From Symsagittifera roscoffensis (lineage: Eukaryota > Xenacoelomorpha > Acoela > Convolutidae): 64,000 nucleotides of DNA. Positions 19,901 through 30,951 of the stretch are shown here, one piece after another; within the stretch, counting starts at the first letter, position 1, and each line of letters opens with the position of its first letter. A model generated the notes under the pieces. That model saw only the letters and a program-made list of their open reading frames with translations. It ran no database searches and was not told the origin of the DNA. Made by a program: the position numbers and the translations under genes. The stretch spans positions 53,449,858 to 53,513,857 of the forward strand of contig NC_087065.1 in assembly GCF_963678635.1 (NCBI RefSeq). Reading direction: 5' to 3'.

Positions 19901-22521
19901 TTGGATTGGCAGATTATTTGTCGAGGCATCCTAGCGAACCCCCTAAACCGATAAGTCAATATGATAATTTGTTCACCGTGGCAAAAATCGCTTCGATCAG
20001 AAAATCCATTGGTTTTACAAATGAATTAAAACCCCTTGGTAAACGAAATTATCAGAATATTCGAGAAACTGGTTCTAAACAGTCTAGACGGTTTTCATCC
20101 AATCACAAGCGAGAACGAATAACATGCATACAACCAGCGACGGTTGAGGGCGGAAAGTCATGCGTGAAGACAACGACCAATAGGAAACGATCAACTTGCA
20201 TAACGCGTAAATCAAATAAATCCAAGGGACATCCAGTGTGCTCTATATATTGTTCCCTTGGAAGACGGTTAAATTTGCCTACATCTAAACACTCAAACAA
20301 AATGGATAGCGACTCTAATTGTTCTTTCCCAGTATTTGAAATTGAAAATGTTGAAAACGATACAATTGATTCCCAAACTAACAATCCGAATATACTACAA
20401 CCTCAGATCAACTCTCCGCTTAGATTAGATGAAAACTTATTGAGTAGCGATGAAATAACTGTCATTAACCCTGAAATTGTTGCAATTACTAAAAACACAC
20501 GGGATTCCAAAATTAATACAGTACTTTCCATACCTTCGAAATTTCCAGGCGAGCTTTTTCCTACTGTTAATCCGAATCAGCAAATTATGTCCATCATTCC
20601 TCGTGATTGCAAGGTTATCAAGAAGTCTCAATCGTTACCAGAACTTTTTAATTTAGAATTTGTTGCCTCGAACATACCAGCGGATGTGAACTTAGTACGA
20701 GTAAAAGAAGCATTGGAGAAGAAGACAAACTTGAAGGAAGAACTCCTAAAGATTGGGAAGTACTGGGCTCAATACGCTAACGATCTGTCGTTACGGGACG
20801 ATTGTGTGTGGTTGGATGGACGGTTGGTCATCCCTTTACCTTTGCAAGTTCCAGTTGAATCGCGGATTCACTATTACCATCACGGTAAAAGAAATATGTT
20901 CGAAGCAGCGCGCGACGTCTGGTATCCTTACATGTACCGCAGTTTGGCAGCAAAGGCCACGTACTATCAGCAATGCACGGAAGCGGGTAAGAATCTAAAA
21001 CCGTTATTACCCAAGGGAGATATGGGCAAGGTCCCCGAACCAAGGGAACCCAATGAATGTTTACAGTTGGATTTCTGGGGGCCGATAAATTACTTGAACG
21101 AAAGTAAGAAATACGTTTTGGTTGCTACGGACCGATTCTCAAGGTGGCCGTCAGCAATGGTTACTACCACTAATACGTCAGATAAGGTCTTAAAATTCCT
21201 TAATAAGTACATATCGCATCATGGAGTACCTCGGAAGATCCACGTTGATCAGGGATCATGTTTTACTTCTAATAAATTTAAAAGCTTCTGTAACGAAGAA
21301 GACCTCGAGCTAATGTTCTCCCCAGTGAATGATCATCGAGGCACGGGGTCCGTTGAACGGACAATAGGAAGTTTGAAGAATTTTGTCTTAACATATGCGA
21401 CAGAAAAAGAACATAAGTCTCTAGAATCTATGGTCGATAAAGCGCTAGGCGCTCTACGATTCTCAAAAAATGCAACTACTAAATTAACACCTTTTGAAGC
21501 TCATCACGGCAGGGAGGCCAATACCGTTTTACGAAACCTTACGAAAAAACCAAGTTTGAAAAACTTGAATTGGAAGAACGTCTTAAAACAAAAATGTTTG
21601 TGTTTAGACGAAACTGATCCTGAGATGAGTAAAGTTGCATTCCCTCAGCATTCGAATTGGGAGGAGAGGTCGGATCTAACATACGCTCCAACTTTGCGAA
21701 GGGCCCCTATCACGCTGGATAGTGACCAACAAATGGACGCATGTCCAAGGGAGGGATCGGAAGTTGGACCACAAATCCAAGGGAGTGGAGACACTGGCCC
21801 TAACATCCAGGGGAGTGGAGGAGGACGCACCCTATACCAGCGTACTACCAGCAAGACCCTAAATCGGTATAAATTACTAAAATCCAATGTTATCTCTGAA
21901 TCCGAACATACTTTGAAACTTAAAAACGGATCCGTTCTTAGGAAAAGTGCAGTGGCATCAAAACCGAAACCTGACCTTCCCAAGAAACGGAAACCGGCTA
22001 CGCTCAAGGATATGCTAGCGAGCGCAAAGAAAGGAGCAGTCGTGAGCCCGAAATCAAAAAGAGCTAAGACTACGCAGACGGTACAAGTAGCCACCTTCGA
22101 GTCCGACAGTTCGGATACTGAAGACGATCAGCCATTGAACATTCCGGCAAGACTACCGGTAGAAATGCTAGCGAGACGCGAAGCAATTGCGGCGGGACAA
22201 GGCCCAAGCGGCAGTACGACAGTAATGGAAGGTGGAACGGGAGCTAAAGCCAAATCCAGAGTGACAAGAGCTAAGCGAGGAAAAGGGGGCCAAAGAAAAC
22301 AAGCGAAGGACAGCCAGGAACGTCCACCGCTAGTGGCGCGGGAGTGTCTTGTAAATAGTAGTCAAGAAGAAGACGTTGAATCAGGCAGCCAAAGTGAAAG
22401 CTCGGGAACCAGAAGGAGTACTAGAAGGAGAAAGCCAGTAGACAAAATGGGAGGAGTTATGATTGAAACTATCCAGGGGGCGGAACAAACAGGAAAACAT
22501 CCAGGGGGAGAAGGGAAATGA
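16960..22521 (+). CDS. gag-pol: Gag-pol polyprotein of A2, 1853 residues
   Basis: A single uninterrupted frame. The ATG at 16960 uses the last LTR base plus the primer-binding TGG; an in-frame ATG at 16900 inside the LTR would add 20 residues. Domains, numbered from 16960: Gag capsid-like region (about 90-180), zinc knuckles (first near C273; second C296-C299-H304-C309, canonical CX2CX4HX4C), protease DSG with D401, RT with FIDDIL (D723, D724), RNase H (D871 in VCDASHNG), integrase with D1371, D1430 and E1466 (35 residues between the last two), and a basic, acidic-patch-bearing tail of about 300 residues ending RRSTRRRKPVDKMGG. The integrase HHCC finger seems to lack one Cys (YYQQC). No frameshift separates gag from pol, so all products would come from one polyprotein. 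Confidence 0.93.
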   Translation: MAQPVDGGGKNPLGIVAFWPPTQAEPQLLWEHWKQRFHWAMVAKHGLVSSDYYFPSTLTEAQIADLGDIGGKPRAEGTLISNLYLCLGHEGQRALHNQHPHLDMEIIRYPRFLDTCVTLFQKERNKTYEMYQMLSRKQKEGESLESFYAELSGMAARCNLGTQERKMVRDIFIFNMRNRDAQNELCRETKTPDEALHIAMSYERGDKYARSYKGAVSGSTGMAHPSPGGSLQIKTEPVSNIRGSRGRGMPRGRGQYPNRGGGRTTDRMQKRRCYNCDQPNFTPEHRQRCPARAVTCNFCKKIGHFERTCRGKRQSRGGQPVGLIQGDELFDEEDTPSDDVEPQAAANSVGFVKREHHSWSSESSDDYMVMAIRRKKETVLKVAGPKLKIFINGHPMNIWIDSGSPISILTLEDLRRTVGRAGINLKQDNTDDDEFRDYTNNRIKMLGRMELELASNGWKTTAEVRVIGGTRPSIVGRDLMGKLGLQLMQADPRGEIMNIQGAEDNSCKEGHDEPEDEQMDQWQSYFSKLFPKLFTRVGKIRNYNVQAEFFKNLVPVQQKGRRVPVTLQEKVDKEIVKLLTQGHIEKLKECSDRYFVSPIVITVKKDGSVKLALESRELNKQVHKNKYQMPNIEELVDTIGQLISEKKQGEVYFTTMDLTYAYGQLPLSEETSVHCNFSLVGGRSTGTYRFRTGFYGLTSMPAEFQRVMDSILNEFPQANAFIDDILVTTKGTEVEHISLVEKILRKLNHENISLKLPKCEFAKRECEWLGHRITETGVTPLKQKTSPIDALKAPKTVTQLKSFMGSIHSLHKYLPAIAEMSAPLRPLLSKKNEYNWTAECQNAFQNIKMGVANIVELKHFDIHKDIRVVCDASHNGLGAVLEQLGTEGWRPISFASRFLNAAEKKYSTNELEMLAVVWGAEYFRNYILGRSFTVITDHKALISLLNGNNKKNKTLFSRLTRWLDRLIPFDFVIEHKPGAKIGLADYLSRHPSEPPKPISQYDNLFTVAKIASIRKSIGFTNELKPLGKRNYQNIRETGSKQSRRFSSNHKRERITCIQPATVEGGKSCVKTTTNRKRSTCITRKSNKSKGHPVCSIYCSLGRRLNLPTSKHSNKMDSDSNCSFPVFEIENVENDTIDSQTNNPNILQPQINSPLRLDENLLSSDEITVINPEIVAITKNTRDSKINTVLSIPSKFPGELFPTVNPNQQIMSIIPRDCKVIKKSQSLPELFNLEFVASNIPADVNLVRVKEALEKKTNLKEELLKIGKYWAQYANDLSLRDDCVWLDGRLVIPLPLQVPVESRIHYYHHGKRNMFEAARDVWYPYMYRSLAAKATYYQQCTEAGKNLKPLLPKGDMGKVPEPREPNECLQLDFWGPINYLNESKKYVLVATDRFSRWPSAMVTTTNTSDKVLKFLNKYISHHGVPRKIHVDQGSCFTSNKFKSFCNEEDLELMFSPVNDHRGTGSVERTIGSLKNFVLTYATEKEHKSLESMVDKALGALRFSKNATTKLTPFEAHHGREANTVLRNLTKKPSLKNLNWKNVLKQKCLCLDETDPEMSKVAFPQHSNWEERSDLTYAPTLRRAPITLDSDQQMDACPREGSEVGPQIQGSGDTGPNIQGSGGGRTLYQRTTSKTLNRYKLLKSNVISESEHTLKLKNGSVLRKSAVASKPKPDLPKKRKPATLKDMLASAKKGAVVSPKSKRAKTTQTVQVATFESDSSDTEDDQPLNIPARLPVEMLARREAIAAGQGPSGSTTVMEGGTGAKAKSRVTRAKRGKGGQRKQAKDSQERPPLVARECLVNSSQEEDVESGSQSESSGTRRSTRRRKPVDKMGGVMIETIQGAEQTGKHPGGEGK
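16961..16978 (+). promoter_or_regulatory. Primer-binding site of A2
   Basis: TGGCGCAGCCAGTGG abuts the LTR and is itself translated as the start of Gag (AQPVDG). Confidence 0.65.
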
Positions 22522-22708
22522 ATCTTATTTCTACATTTATTCAAAAACTCGTTAACCCAGGGAGAGGGATGGCCATAAGCCTAAAACTCAAGTTGTTAAA
22601 ACTCAAGTGTTTGTTGCAGTATAGTTGAGGCGGCAGGTTGAAGGTGTAGTTATTATATTTAAATTTAAATTACTATGTATTTAAATTTTACATCCATACG
22701 GAAATGTC
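22522..22708 (+). other. 3' untranslated region of A2
   Basis: Identical by eye to the corresponding region of A1. No long purine tract next to the LTR. Confidence 0.6.
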
Positions 22709-22933
22709 AGGGGCTACAATATGTTCAGTTGTCAATCATCCTAGTTGTCAATCATCTTAGTTGCTATTCTTATTTCTCATACTTTAATTAAGTGTGAGTT
22801 TGGTACCTGCCTGTCAATCAACCAAAAGCTGTCTAGCTGTTATGTGTTGACCTCTAGTTCACTCTCTTATTTATGCGAACTAGAATACAGTCAATTGAAT
22901 ATTTAACAGTCATCTTTTTACAAACCCTTGTTA
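22709..22933 (+). repeat. Right LTR of element A2
   Basis: 225 bp, matching the left LTR, followed by segment X (GCGAAATC...), as in A1. Confidence 0.85.
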
Positions 22934-22984
22934 GCGAAATCTTTAATTTAATAAGGGAACATTTGTACAATTTATCCCGTTATT

Positions 22985-24090
22985 AATCAAATAAACGATC
23001 ACCGGCCTAAAATTGTAGGTCTATAGAAAACACTATTTGCAAACATTAATTTTTATGCTATTGCAACATTTTGTTTTTGATAATTTGTTCACCCTTCCCT
23101 GTCTTCTGCAAGCATGATCTATACTTCTTCATAAGGGAACACTTAAGGCAGTGAAAGTAGTGTACCGTCGATTGGGGATGCCAAAAATCGAAGATAATTT
23201 TCCCGAGGGTAGGAGTGAGTTTTAACTTCCTTTTCTATGACCTAGGCAAATAAGATCAACATTTTTCTCGACATTTTGATATTTAGAACATCTACATTTT
23301 ATGTATTCAGCTGCTGCAAAAAATTTCCTCTCAAATCTGGTTACTTTTCTATTTGACCTGAATAACTATTGAAACGGAATTGAAGTATGATCCCATTCAG
23401 GCGCGGATCTAGGAATTTCTCGAGGGGGGGGTTTCAAAAAAAATTTAAAATTTTGTCGACCCATTTTTTTTAAGTTGACCAAATTGATTTTCTGAGGCCT
23501 TACAAATCACTATAAAGACCCCAATTCGACCAAGTTTTCCGCGCCGCAATCAAATAAACGATCACCGGCCTAAAATTGTAGGTCTAAAGAAAACACTATT
23601 TGCAAACATTAATTTTTATGCTATTGCAACATTTTGTTTTTGATAATTTGTTCACCCTTCCCTGTCTTCTGCAAGCATGATCTATACTTCTTCATAAGGG
23701 AACACTTAAGGCAGTGAAAGTAGTGTACCGTCGATTGGGGATGCCAAAAATCGAAGATAATTTTCCCGAGGGTAGGAGTGAGTTTTAAGATCAACATTTT
23801 TCTCGACATTTTGATATTTAGAACATCTACATTTTATGTATTCAGCTGCTGCAAAAAATTTCCTCTCAAATCTGGTTACTTTTCTATTTGACTTGAATAA
23901 CTATTGAAACGGAATTGAAGTATGATCCCATTCAGGCGCGGATCTAGGAATTTCTCGAGGAGGGGGGGGGGTTTCAAAAAAAATTTAAAATTTTGTCGAC
24001 CTATTTTTATTTTTTTTAAGTTGACCAAATTGATTTTCTGAGGCCTTACAAATCACTATAAAGACCCCAATTCGACCAAGTTTTCCGCGC
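22985..24090. repeat. 563-bp tandem duplication in unit 2
   Basis: Counterpart of 12961-14090: copies at 22985-23547 and 23548-about 24090, with a truncated MITE at 23398-23547. The second copy has lost about 27 bp near 23788. Confidence 0.85.
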
Positions 24091-24472
24091 CGCATGCAAA
24101 TTTTTGAAAAAAGGCCAAAAACTGCCTTTTTAGGCACTTTTTGGAAAATGCTGACCAAAAAATCGCGTTTTTTTGGCGCGCACTCCCCCTTCAAAATTAG
24201 TATATATTGGCGCCTCTTTTTTCTCCCCCCCCACCACCTTCCACAAGCATCAATTTTATGGTCTTAGGTGTGGTTTTACAAGTTTGATTATGAAGATCAA
24301 AAATGTTTCATGACAATTGGACAATGTGAACAGTAAATCGAATTATAAAAATTTGCAGCTGAAGGGGGGGGGGGAGTAGGAAAAAGAGCCTTTTTAGGGT
24401 CCGTCGCCAAAAATGGATATCTCAAAATAGAACAAAGGTCCGCCCCCCTCCCCTCCCCTACATCCGCTACTG
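23933..24472. mobile_element. hAT-like MITE in unit 2
   Basis: Counterpart of the MITE at 13938-14481, with the same termini and the same ATCCCATT duplication on both sides. It is slightly shorter because of homopolymer differences. Confidence 0.85.
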
Positions 24473-24771
24473 ATCCCATTAAAAACCTCGTTTAGAAGAA
24501 TAATCCCGAAAACTATGTATCGCCCCATAGAAAAGTTAGACAGAAAAGTTGTTTCAGGTAATTTCTAAGAGTTGCCAGTGAATTGAGTTTTTGATAGTTT
24601 CATTATAAAAAATTAAGTGCTAAATCTCACGAAGATTTTTTTTTGTTTTCATATTTTTAAAGTACTTCAATTAGTCTTGAAATTGTCGGGTTGAGTCACA
24701 CTTTCAAGGAGATTTTGAACTGGACTCCTTAAAAACGGCGGGACCATATTTCTTGACAAGGACCATTGAAA

Positions 24772-25878
24772 CTATTTTTTCTTCTTGAAATTAGCCCTAT
24801 AACCTGAATCTGAAACGAAATTCTTGAAAAACCAGAAAACAGAAACTCCGCGCAGAGATTTTGACCTGATTCTTTTCCGGTCCCTTTCAAATTTGATCGG
24901 TACTCTTTCGAGTACCATAGCGAGAGCTAGTTGCATCACTATTACATGAGGGTTCCTAATGGACGCTTCGTTATTCAAATTCAGAAGCAAAGCAGTTCGA
25001 ATATTCATCAAATCGCGATAGTTCAGATGCAGTCTTAGATCATAATCGGGGTCAATTTCAAGTAAATCATAAAAATGGCTGCAAATTGACCTGCACATAA
25101 AACGACAGCCACTTTTGCGCAATTCTGTTTTAAACCGCATGCCCGTAAATTTAATTTCAGCGATAAGCACTAATAAAGACACAAAACGGGGAATAATAGG
25201 TAAAAACCCCAAAATCGCAATCGTGGTGTTCAAAACGAATATTTTTTCTTTCGGATGATTTTCGAAAAGTTGATAATAATCAGCTGAAATAAGCCCGTAA
25301 ACTGCAGATGCTAAGGTATTACTCGTAGCGTAAAAACCGCTACCGAATAAAAACCGAACAAAAGCACTCGGAGATTTTCGTCTATGCGTCCAGCGGTCCA
25401 AATTTTCCATGACATACTCGTAGATATTGGAATCAGTATTCAGCAGTAAAAATTTAACTTTCAATTGACGCAATAAAAGTTGAATCATGTTTTCTCTTTT
25501 TTCTCTCACGTTCATAAAAAAGTGAGTTTCTTCTTTCAAAATTTCACCCTGCAATATTCCGATGATAAAGAATGCTCCCGAATATTCAAAGAAAACCACA
25601 ATTAACATAGCTAAACCCCACAGAATCGAAGGTGTACAGATAAAATCGAATATTTTGACATGTTTTAGCTCATTCAAAAAGGGGCATTCAATTAACCGAG
25701 CGACTAACGTGACTTTTTAAACTTTTTCGTGACTTTGCGTTACAAAATCGGGAGTTGAGATATGTAGCTCATTGCACAGTCGGCTTGCAAAACTTTCGGC
25801 GCTACTGATAAAATCTGAGTCTATAACTTTTGCGATATTTGATGCCTCCTTGAGACGCGAAAGATCTCGTGAATCCAT
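24772..25878 (-). pseudogene. Second copy of the membrane-protein gene, with early stop
   Basis: Same frame as 14781-15887. The ATG is conserved at 25876-25878, but codon 54 is TAA (plus-strand 25717-25719), where the first copy reads Glu in KGENV. The change lies in a small cluster of substitutions (GACTTTTTAAAC against GACGTTTTCACC). Downstream 301 codons remain open, but the next upstream start is only a TTG. The remaining part keeps all three hydrophobic segments and the basic tail. Unless translation re-initiates, this copy is inactive. A few missense differences (for example S for G near 25200 and R for K near 24957) are also seen. Confidence 0.75.
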
Positions 25879-26727
25879 CGTTTAATTCAGTTATAATGTC
25901 TCAGCTCTGTGTAAATTTAGAGGGAGTTTTATTCAATTTTCTTGACAATACATTTAAAAGTTTGATTAAGTTGTAAGTTTAGATTGTCTGATTTTGCAAA
26001 CTGTTTACCTTTAAGTGAAAGAAATCTCAGCAAAATCTGTTCAACCGTCCTTTTGATGAAAAATAAATTGATCACGCATGAAAATTTTCAATAAAAAAAG
26101 AACAACTGATCAATTTAACGAAAAAATTTGCCGGATAGATTTTCAAATTAAATTATGTGAGTATAAGAAAGCGCTTCTTACAATGAGCAAAAACAGTTAC
26201 AAATAAAATTTTACTTAACTTGCCGCAAATTTGAACCCATCAACGTCCAACGTGCAACTACTTTGATACTTACTAAGACATCCATTTTTTTAAAATGTCG
26301 TCACAGCCTTCAAATCAGTTGTATAATGCCCGATCAAAGTCTGACCTTAGTCCCAAAACCGGAGACTCGTACTGATAAGAAATGCTTTGCAATCGATTTC
26401 ATGAAAAGAGTCCGATAACATCAACTTCATTTGTTTTAAAATTGATATAGTTTGATACCAAAATGAAGCAAAACAATCAATTTCAACCAGTTTTAAATTG
26501 ATTCAAGTAATAATTAATGCAAAATTTATTTCTATATTTTTATTTATACACATTTTTTGTTCCGGTTTTTGAAGAAAAAGAGGAATATTTGTGTTTCTTT
26601 ACAAAGCCAAACTTTTCACTGGATAGGTGCACAATTCGGTGTTTATAGGTTCATGGAATCCCGAGACAAGTCCTTAAAACTATTAAGATTTTGTCGGAAC
26701 AACCAAAGAAAACGAAAGAACAAAAAA

Positions 26728-28045
26728 GAACAAAGAAGTGTGTCCTTGTAGCGGAATCTGCTGAAAATTCACAAAATAAACATTTCGCCTCGTGGTGTTT
26801 TGCAGTCAATTTTCGACTTTTTGACTTTTTTAATCGCTTTTATCGAGTTTTTTATATCATCTATTAAATGTAAAATTTTTTTAGCTGTGAGTATTTTTTG
26901 TAACTGCTAATTTGGAGTTTGCAAACTGCTAATTTGGCCAATTGGGAATGATTAACCCACCATTTTTTGCGTTTACATTCATATAAGGTATTTTTCTTAG
27001 TTTTATACACAATTTACTGCTCCGGCTTTCTTTTCCGTATTATATTTATCCTTGGGGTGGTTTTGTTATTCAGTTAATTTTCGACTTTTTAACTAAGCTT
27101 TTCGACAATTTTTTTTCTCTACCATCAAACAAACAATGTTGCCAGGAGCTCAAATTAAACATATTTGTTTTTTTTTTTTTGATTTTTGTGAAGTTATGTT
27201 GTTTGAAAATTGCTAAATTGATCAATTTGGGATTATTAACGAGCGAAATATTGCGCTCTTATAAATCGCATAAGCGGCCCATTAAATCATTTCAAAATGA
27301 CTTGAAGCCAATCAACAGGTCAGAAATTTACAATACGAGACGCTAAATAGATATTTTTGTATTTTACTCATTGTGGGGGGATAAAACGGAAACAAAAAAT
27401 TTTAAAAAATGTTTCTTGTTTTTTTTCGATTTTTTAATAAATTGTTTAACTAATAGTGTTAATAATTTTTAATTGGACTTAAACTGCCGACGGAACATTC
27501 TAAGCTTGCCTTTGTTATATAAGCAGTCTTGTTGCAGTTTTTATATACTTTCCAAACTTTGGTAAAATGCGGCGCTACGTATTTAATTGTTCGGACTTTG
27601 TTTCGATGGAAATGACAAAACGTTTGTGGGGGCGTTAGGAGGCTTTTCTCTAGAGAAATTTCGACTTTTAAACCTGCAAATTAAAAAAAAAGTTTTTTTT
27701 ATCATCTGAAAACCGGTGATAATCTGGTTTCAAAGTTAGCAAGAGTTTTTAACTCTGATTTTTCGTTAAGCTTTGGTTAACTTGGAACATTTCATTCGCG
27801 AGATATTTTGTGCTATTAACGATTAAGCGGAGAGTAATTCATCCTAAAAACTAATCCAAATTAAAATAAGGCATTCTGTTTAGTCTCTTTATTTTTTTGC
27901 TAGTTGTAAAAAACATCACTTTATACTTTATATTTACCATACTAGCGTGAGGGGTGATGGTTTTCAAAAAAAAAAATCGGAAAATCTTAGAAAACTTTTT
28001 TTTTAATTTTGATTAATTTTGTCAAACCGATCAATACTTCATAAA
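26728..28045. other. Noncoding AT-rich DNA
   Basis: About 1.3 kb beyond the duplicated unit, rich in T and A runs. No gene, RNA or repeat is supported. Confidence 0.5.
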
Positions 28046-28053
28046 CATTGAAG

Positions 28054-28344
28054 CAGGGGCGGATTTAGGGGGGGGGCGGACGCTTCCCTCTCAGGGATTC
28101 GACCCCCTGCCGACCCAAAGGGTCCCCCCTTTGATACTTTTTCAGAAATCCATTTTTGGCCGACCGACTCTAAAAATTTTCTAAAGCTTTTTTGACTGTT
28201 TTTTCAAAAATAGGGGCAAAACAGTGCTTTGGAAGAACTCGAAAAATCAATTTGGTCGACCTAAAAAAAAAAAAAAGGTCGTCAAAATTTTGGAAAATTT
28301 TTTGAAAATCCGCCCCCCTCGAGAAAATCCTAGATCCGCCCCTG
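28054..28344. mobile_element. hAT-like MITE, 291 bp
   Basis: Left end CAGGGGCGGATTTAGG, right end CCTAGATCCGCCCCTG. It is flanked by an 8-bp duplication with one mismatch, CATTGAAG (28046-28053) and CGTTGAAG (28345-28352). Same terminal family as the other MITEs in the window, but shorter inside. Confidence 0.85.
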
Positions 28345-28352
28345 CGTTGAAG

Positions 28353-29629
28353 GGCAGTCGGAGCAATCAGAGCATCAGAACCAAAAAAATTCAAGAGTGA
28401 CCGAAATCGGAGTGCACTGTAGCACAAACAGATTTTCCCTAATTAGATTTTAAAAGATCGCGCTGATTTTTACGGCGAAGCAATTGGAGTGCAGATTCGA
28501 TCAAAACTCACGTGATTTGGACAAAAGTCCGCGATGTATTGAAATTAGTTAATTCATTCAGCCTTTGTTATAAAAAAAGACCTCCTTCTGAGAGCAAAAC
28601 AAAGTAAAATAATGAAAGGCCAAAAACGTGAAGAATATTGAAAAAGCGTAAGAGGACTGGCATTAGAGAAAATTATTTTATAATTTTTGGTCATTTACGA
28701 TTCTGTCTGTAACGCCTAAATTACTCAGATGCATTATTTTGACCAAGTTAGGTTTCTACGGAATTATAGTTCTCAAGGACGAAGACAATTTAGCAAGAGT
28801 CTACTTGATCCGCTCGATCCCACGGACTTTCTTGAGCGCTATGGTCGGATGACCCACATTTCAGTCCCCAAGCCTGGAAAGTATTCTTCATTGCAACTAA
28901 ACCTACTAGATTTTTGATCGCCGTAAAAAACTAAACTTGGACCGAGACTAGAGAAGTAGATTTTTCAAATCTGATGAACAATCTGCCCGGTTTGTGATAT
29001 AATCATAATAAATGATTTTCATTATAGGTCCACATTCATCAAATTACTTTTTGAATGATACTCAAACTTTGAAACTCTTGAAATGAATAAATTGTTTAAA
29101 CGAAATTTTGACAAATTTTGGTGAAAACTCAAACATTGGAGGGAACCGATACCATGAAAAAAGATTAATATATCAAATTAATTAGCGAATTATTTCCTAC
29201 TTCTGTAGTCTCGAGAAACTTAAGGACAAAGTTGTTAATTTCATTACGTGTCATTTTGCAAATCGTTTTAATAAAATGTATAGTAACAAGATTTGTTAGA
29301 TAGTCCTAGCAACAAGTGAAAAGTTATGGTGTATTTTAGAGTTGATCACTACTTTCTTTGCTCTTTTTTGATTGTTATGTAACTTGAAAGGCTCATCGGA
29401 TGTGATCATTTTCCAAATTTTTCTTATTTTTGAATTTTATCATTTTTAAACCGAAAACTATTTTATATAGGCAATCGGAATATTCAGGGCTGCTGAATCT
29501 CTTTCACTAACTCCCTTTGCAGGTGCGATTTGTTACTATGTACAAAACTGGTATTTGTTTAACCGTTGAGTTAGTTGTTCATGAGATGGCAATTTGTTAC
29601 TAGGTAATTTAGGGGGAAACAGTAAAAGA
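28353..29629. other. Noncoding stretch
   Basis: No supportable gene. A 62-codon frame at 28729-28917 has no domain and no neighbours. Confidence 0.45.
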
Positions 29630-29845
29630 GATCCGGGATCAAGTTAACATCCTCCCCCCCCCCCTCCGAAATAGACCAATTTTAGATCCTCCGCCCCAGC
29701 GCATAATTTCAATTAAATTTGCTAAGCGCTGAATGTAAAAAAAATGCTCGATTCTGATTGGCTGAAAATCCCCAACTTAGAACCAAGTTAATATCCTCCC
29801 CCCTAAACGTGTTTAGGGGGGAGGATGTTAACTTGGTCCAAGATC
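29630..29845. mobile_element. Small inverted-repeat element with internal palindrome
   Basis: Ends 29630-29655 and 29820-29845 are about 26-bp inverted repeats with three mismatches (core CAAGTTAACATCCTCC). Inside the right end is a near-perfect palindrome: arms 29782-29808 and 29811-29837, two-base centre, one G:T-type mismatch. I could not identify a target duplication. It may be a composite of two copies head to head. Confidence 0.5.
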
Positions 29846-30805
29846 CGCCCTTATACGAGCAGTGGTGTTGTTGTTGATGAGTTAAAGGGAAAAGATGATG
29901 GTGTGGTTTTCTTTTCTTTGAGGCTGGAAGCACATGTAACACTGAAGCCCAGTTCATGGATCGTCAGATGTTTATGATGAATTAAAATTAACCATGAAAT
30001 TATTTGAAACTGTTTTACACAAAATCATATTTCACATCCAAATTCAACTGGGGTTTGTTCTAATGAAAATATGTTGCCAAAAACGGTTGTTTGTATATGA
30101 AGTTGCTATCAAGTGGATAATGGATAATGTATTCTGACTTGACTGGCTGATAAAGTTCTTGGGCATTCTGTCCCTTACGCATGAGGAGTTCACCCGATCT
30201 CATTGATCTCTTTATTTTTTATTCTATACCTGGTAGATGTATTCGGGTTGTGATATCCTTTAGCTTAAACTTGTAGTTATATCTTCCTAGTTACACTTTT
30301 CTAGCATATTTAGAAAAAATAAATTGTTAGTTGCATTGGTTTTAGATGACGGTTGCTTGTAGATGCTGTACGTTCGTCACGCTTTGCTCAAATTTAGTCG
30401 TTGTCCTAAACCAAAATTGCACTAAAACCAATTTTGCAAATAAAAATTTGGATGAATATCACTTGATGCTATAGTGCAAACAACCCACAGCGCAAACAAC
30501 TGACTTGCAAATAGTTATGTTAGCTCATGATGTGAAATTTCAACAAGGTTATTGAACTGAAAGACGTTTTAAAAAGAAAATAAGTTTCAATTAGGTCAAA
30601 AAAATTCAAAAATTGACCGAAAATTTTTTGTATCCCGCTACTGATAAAGTCGTGGGAATATCAGTTAAGTGGTGGGAATAAATCATTTTTTTTTAATTTT
30701 TCGAGGTTTTAACACCTCAATCGATGAGCAACCTAACAAAGTCAACTTCATGATAACAAAAAAAATATTGTATTAAGGAAGCAAAAATTGTTACAAAATT
30801 AAACT
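29846..30805. other. Noncoding stretch
   Basis: AT-rich, no recognised gene, RNA or repeat. Confidence 0.45.
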
Positions 30806-30813
30806 GTTCCACA

Positions 30814-30951
30814 CACTAGCGGATTTGGGGGGGGGGGGGGGAGTGATTTAGGAGAGTTCAGAAAATCAAATTGGTCGACCTAAAAAAATGTCGACAAAAT
30901 TTTTTGAAAATCCGCCCCCACCTTTCGAGGACATCCTAAATCCGCCCCTGG
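30814..30951. mobile_element. hAT-like MITE, 138 bp
   Basis: Left end CACTAGCGGATTTGGG with a G run; right end CCTAAATCCGCCCCTG. Flanking 8-bp duplication with one mismatch: GTTCCACA (30806-30813) and GTTTCACA (30952-30959). A strongly shortened member of the family. Confidence 0.8.

Larger units (their letters stand above)
16736..22933 (+). mobile_element. Ty3/gypsy LTR retrotransposon A2
   Basis: Second copy of element A: left LTR 16736-16960, right LTR 22709-22933, two LTR differences. It shares with A1 the left/right LTR difference AACAGCC/AACAGTC, which shows that the duplication came after the original insertion. It has the better-preserved coding frame of the two. Confidence 0.9.
6708..26727. 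repeat. 10-kb tandem duplication: element A plus flank
   Basis: Unit 1 (6708-16736) and unit 2 (16737-26727) are collinear, each carrying element A, the 564-bp tandem duplication, the MITE, the membrane-protein frame and the flank. Offsets between matching points are 10024 bp in gag-pol and 9991-9998 bp beyond it. The junction between units is exactly at the LTR 5' edge (GAACAAAAAA|GGGGCTAC). The undisturbed right-hand sequence at 26721-26740 continues CAAAAAAGAACAAAG. Copies appear about 99% identical by eye. Confidence 0.9.

Noticed and set aside
28170..28427. 85-codon minus-strand ORF over the 28-kb MITE
   Set aside because: It runs through the MITE end; no domain.
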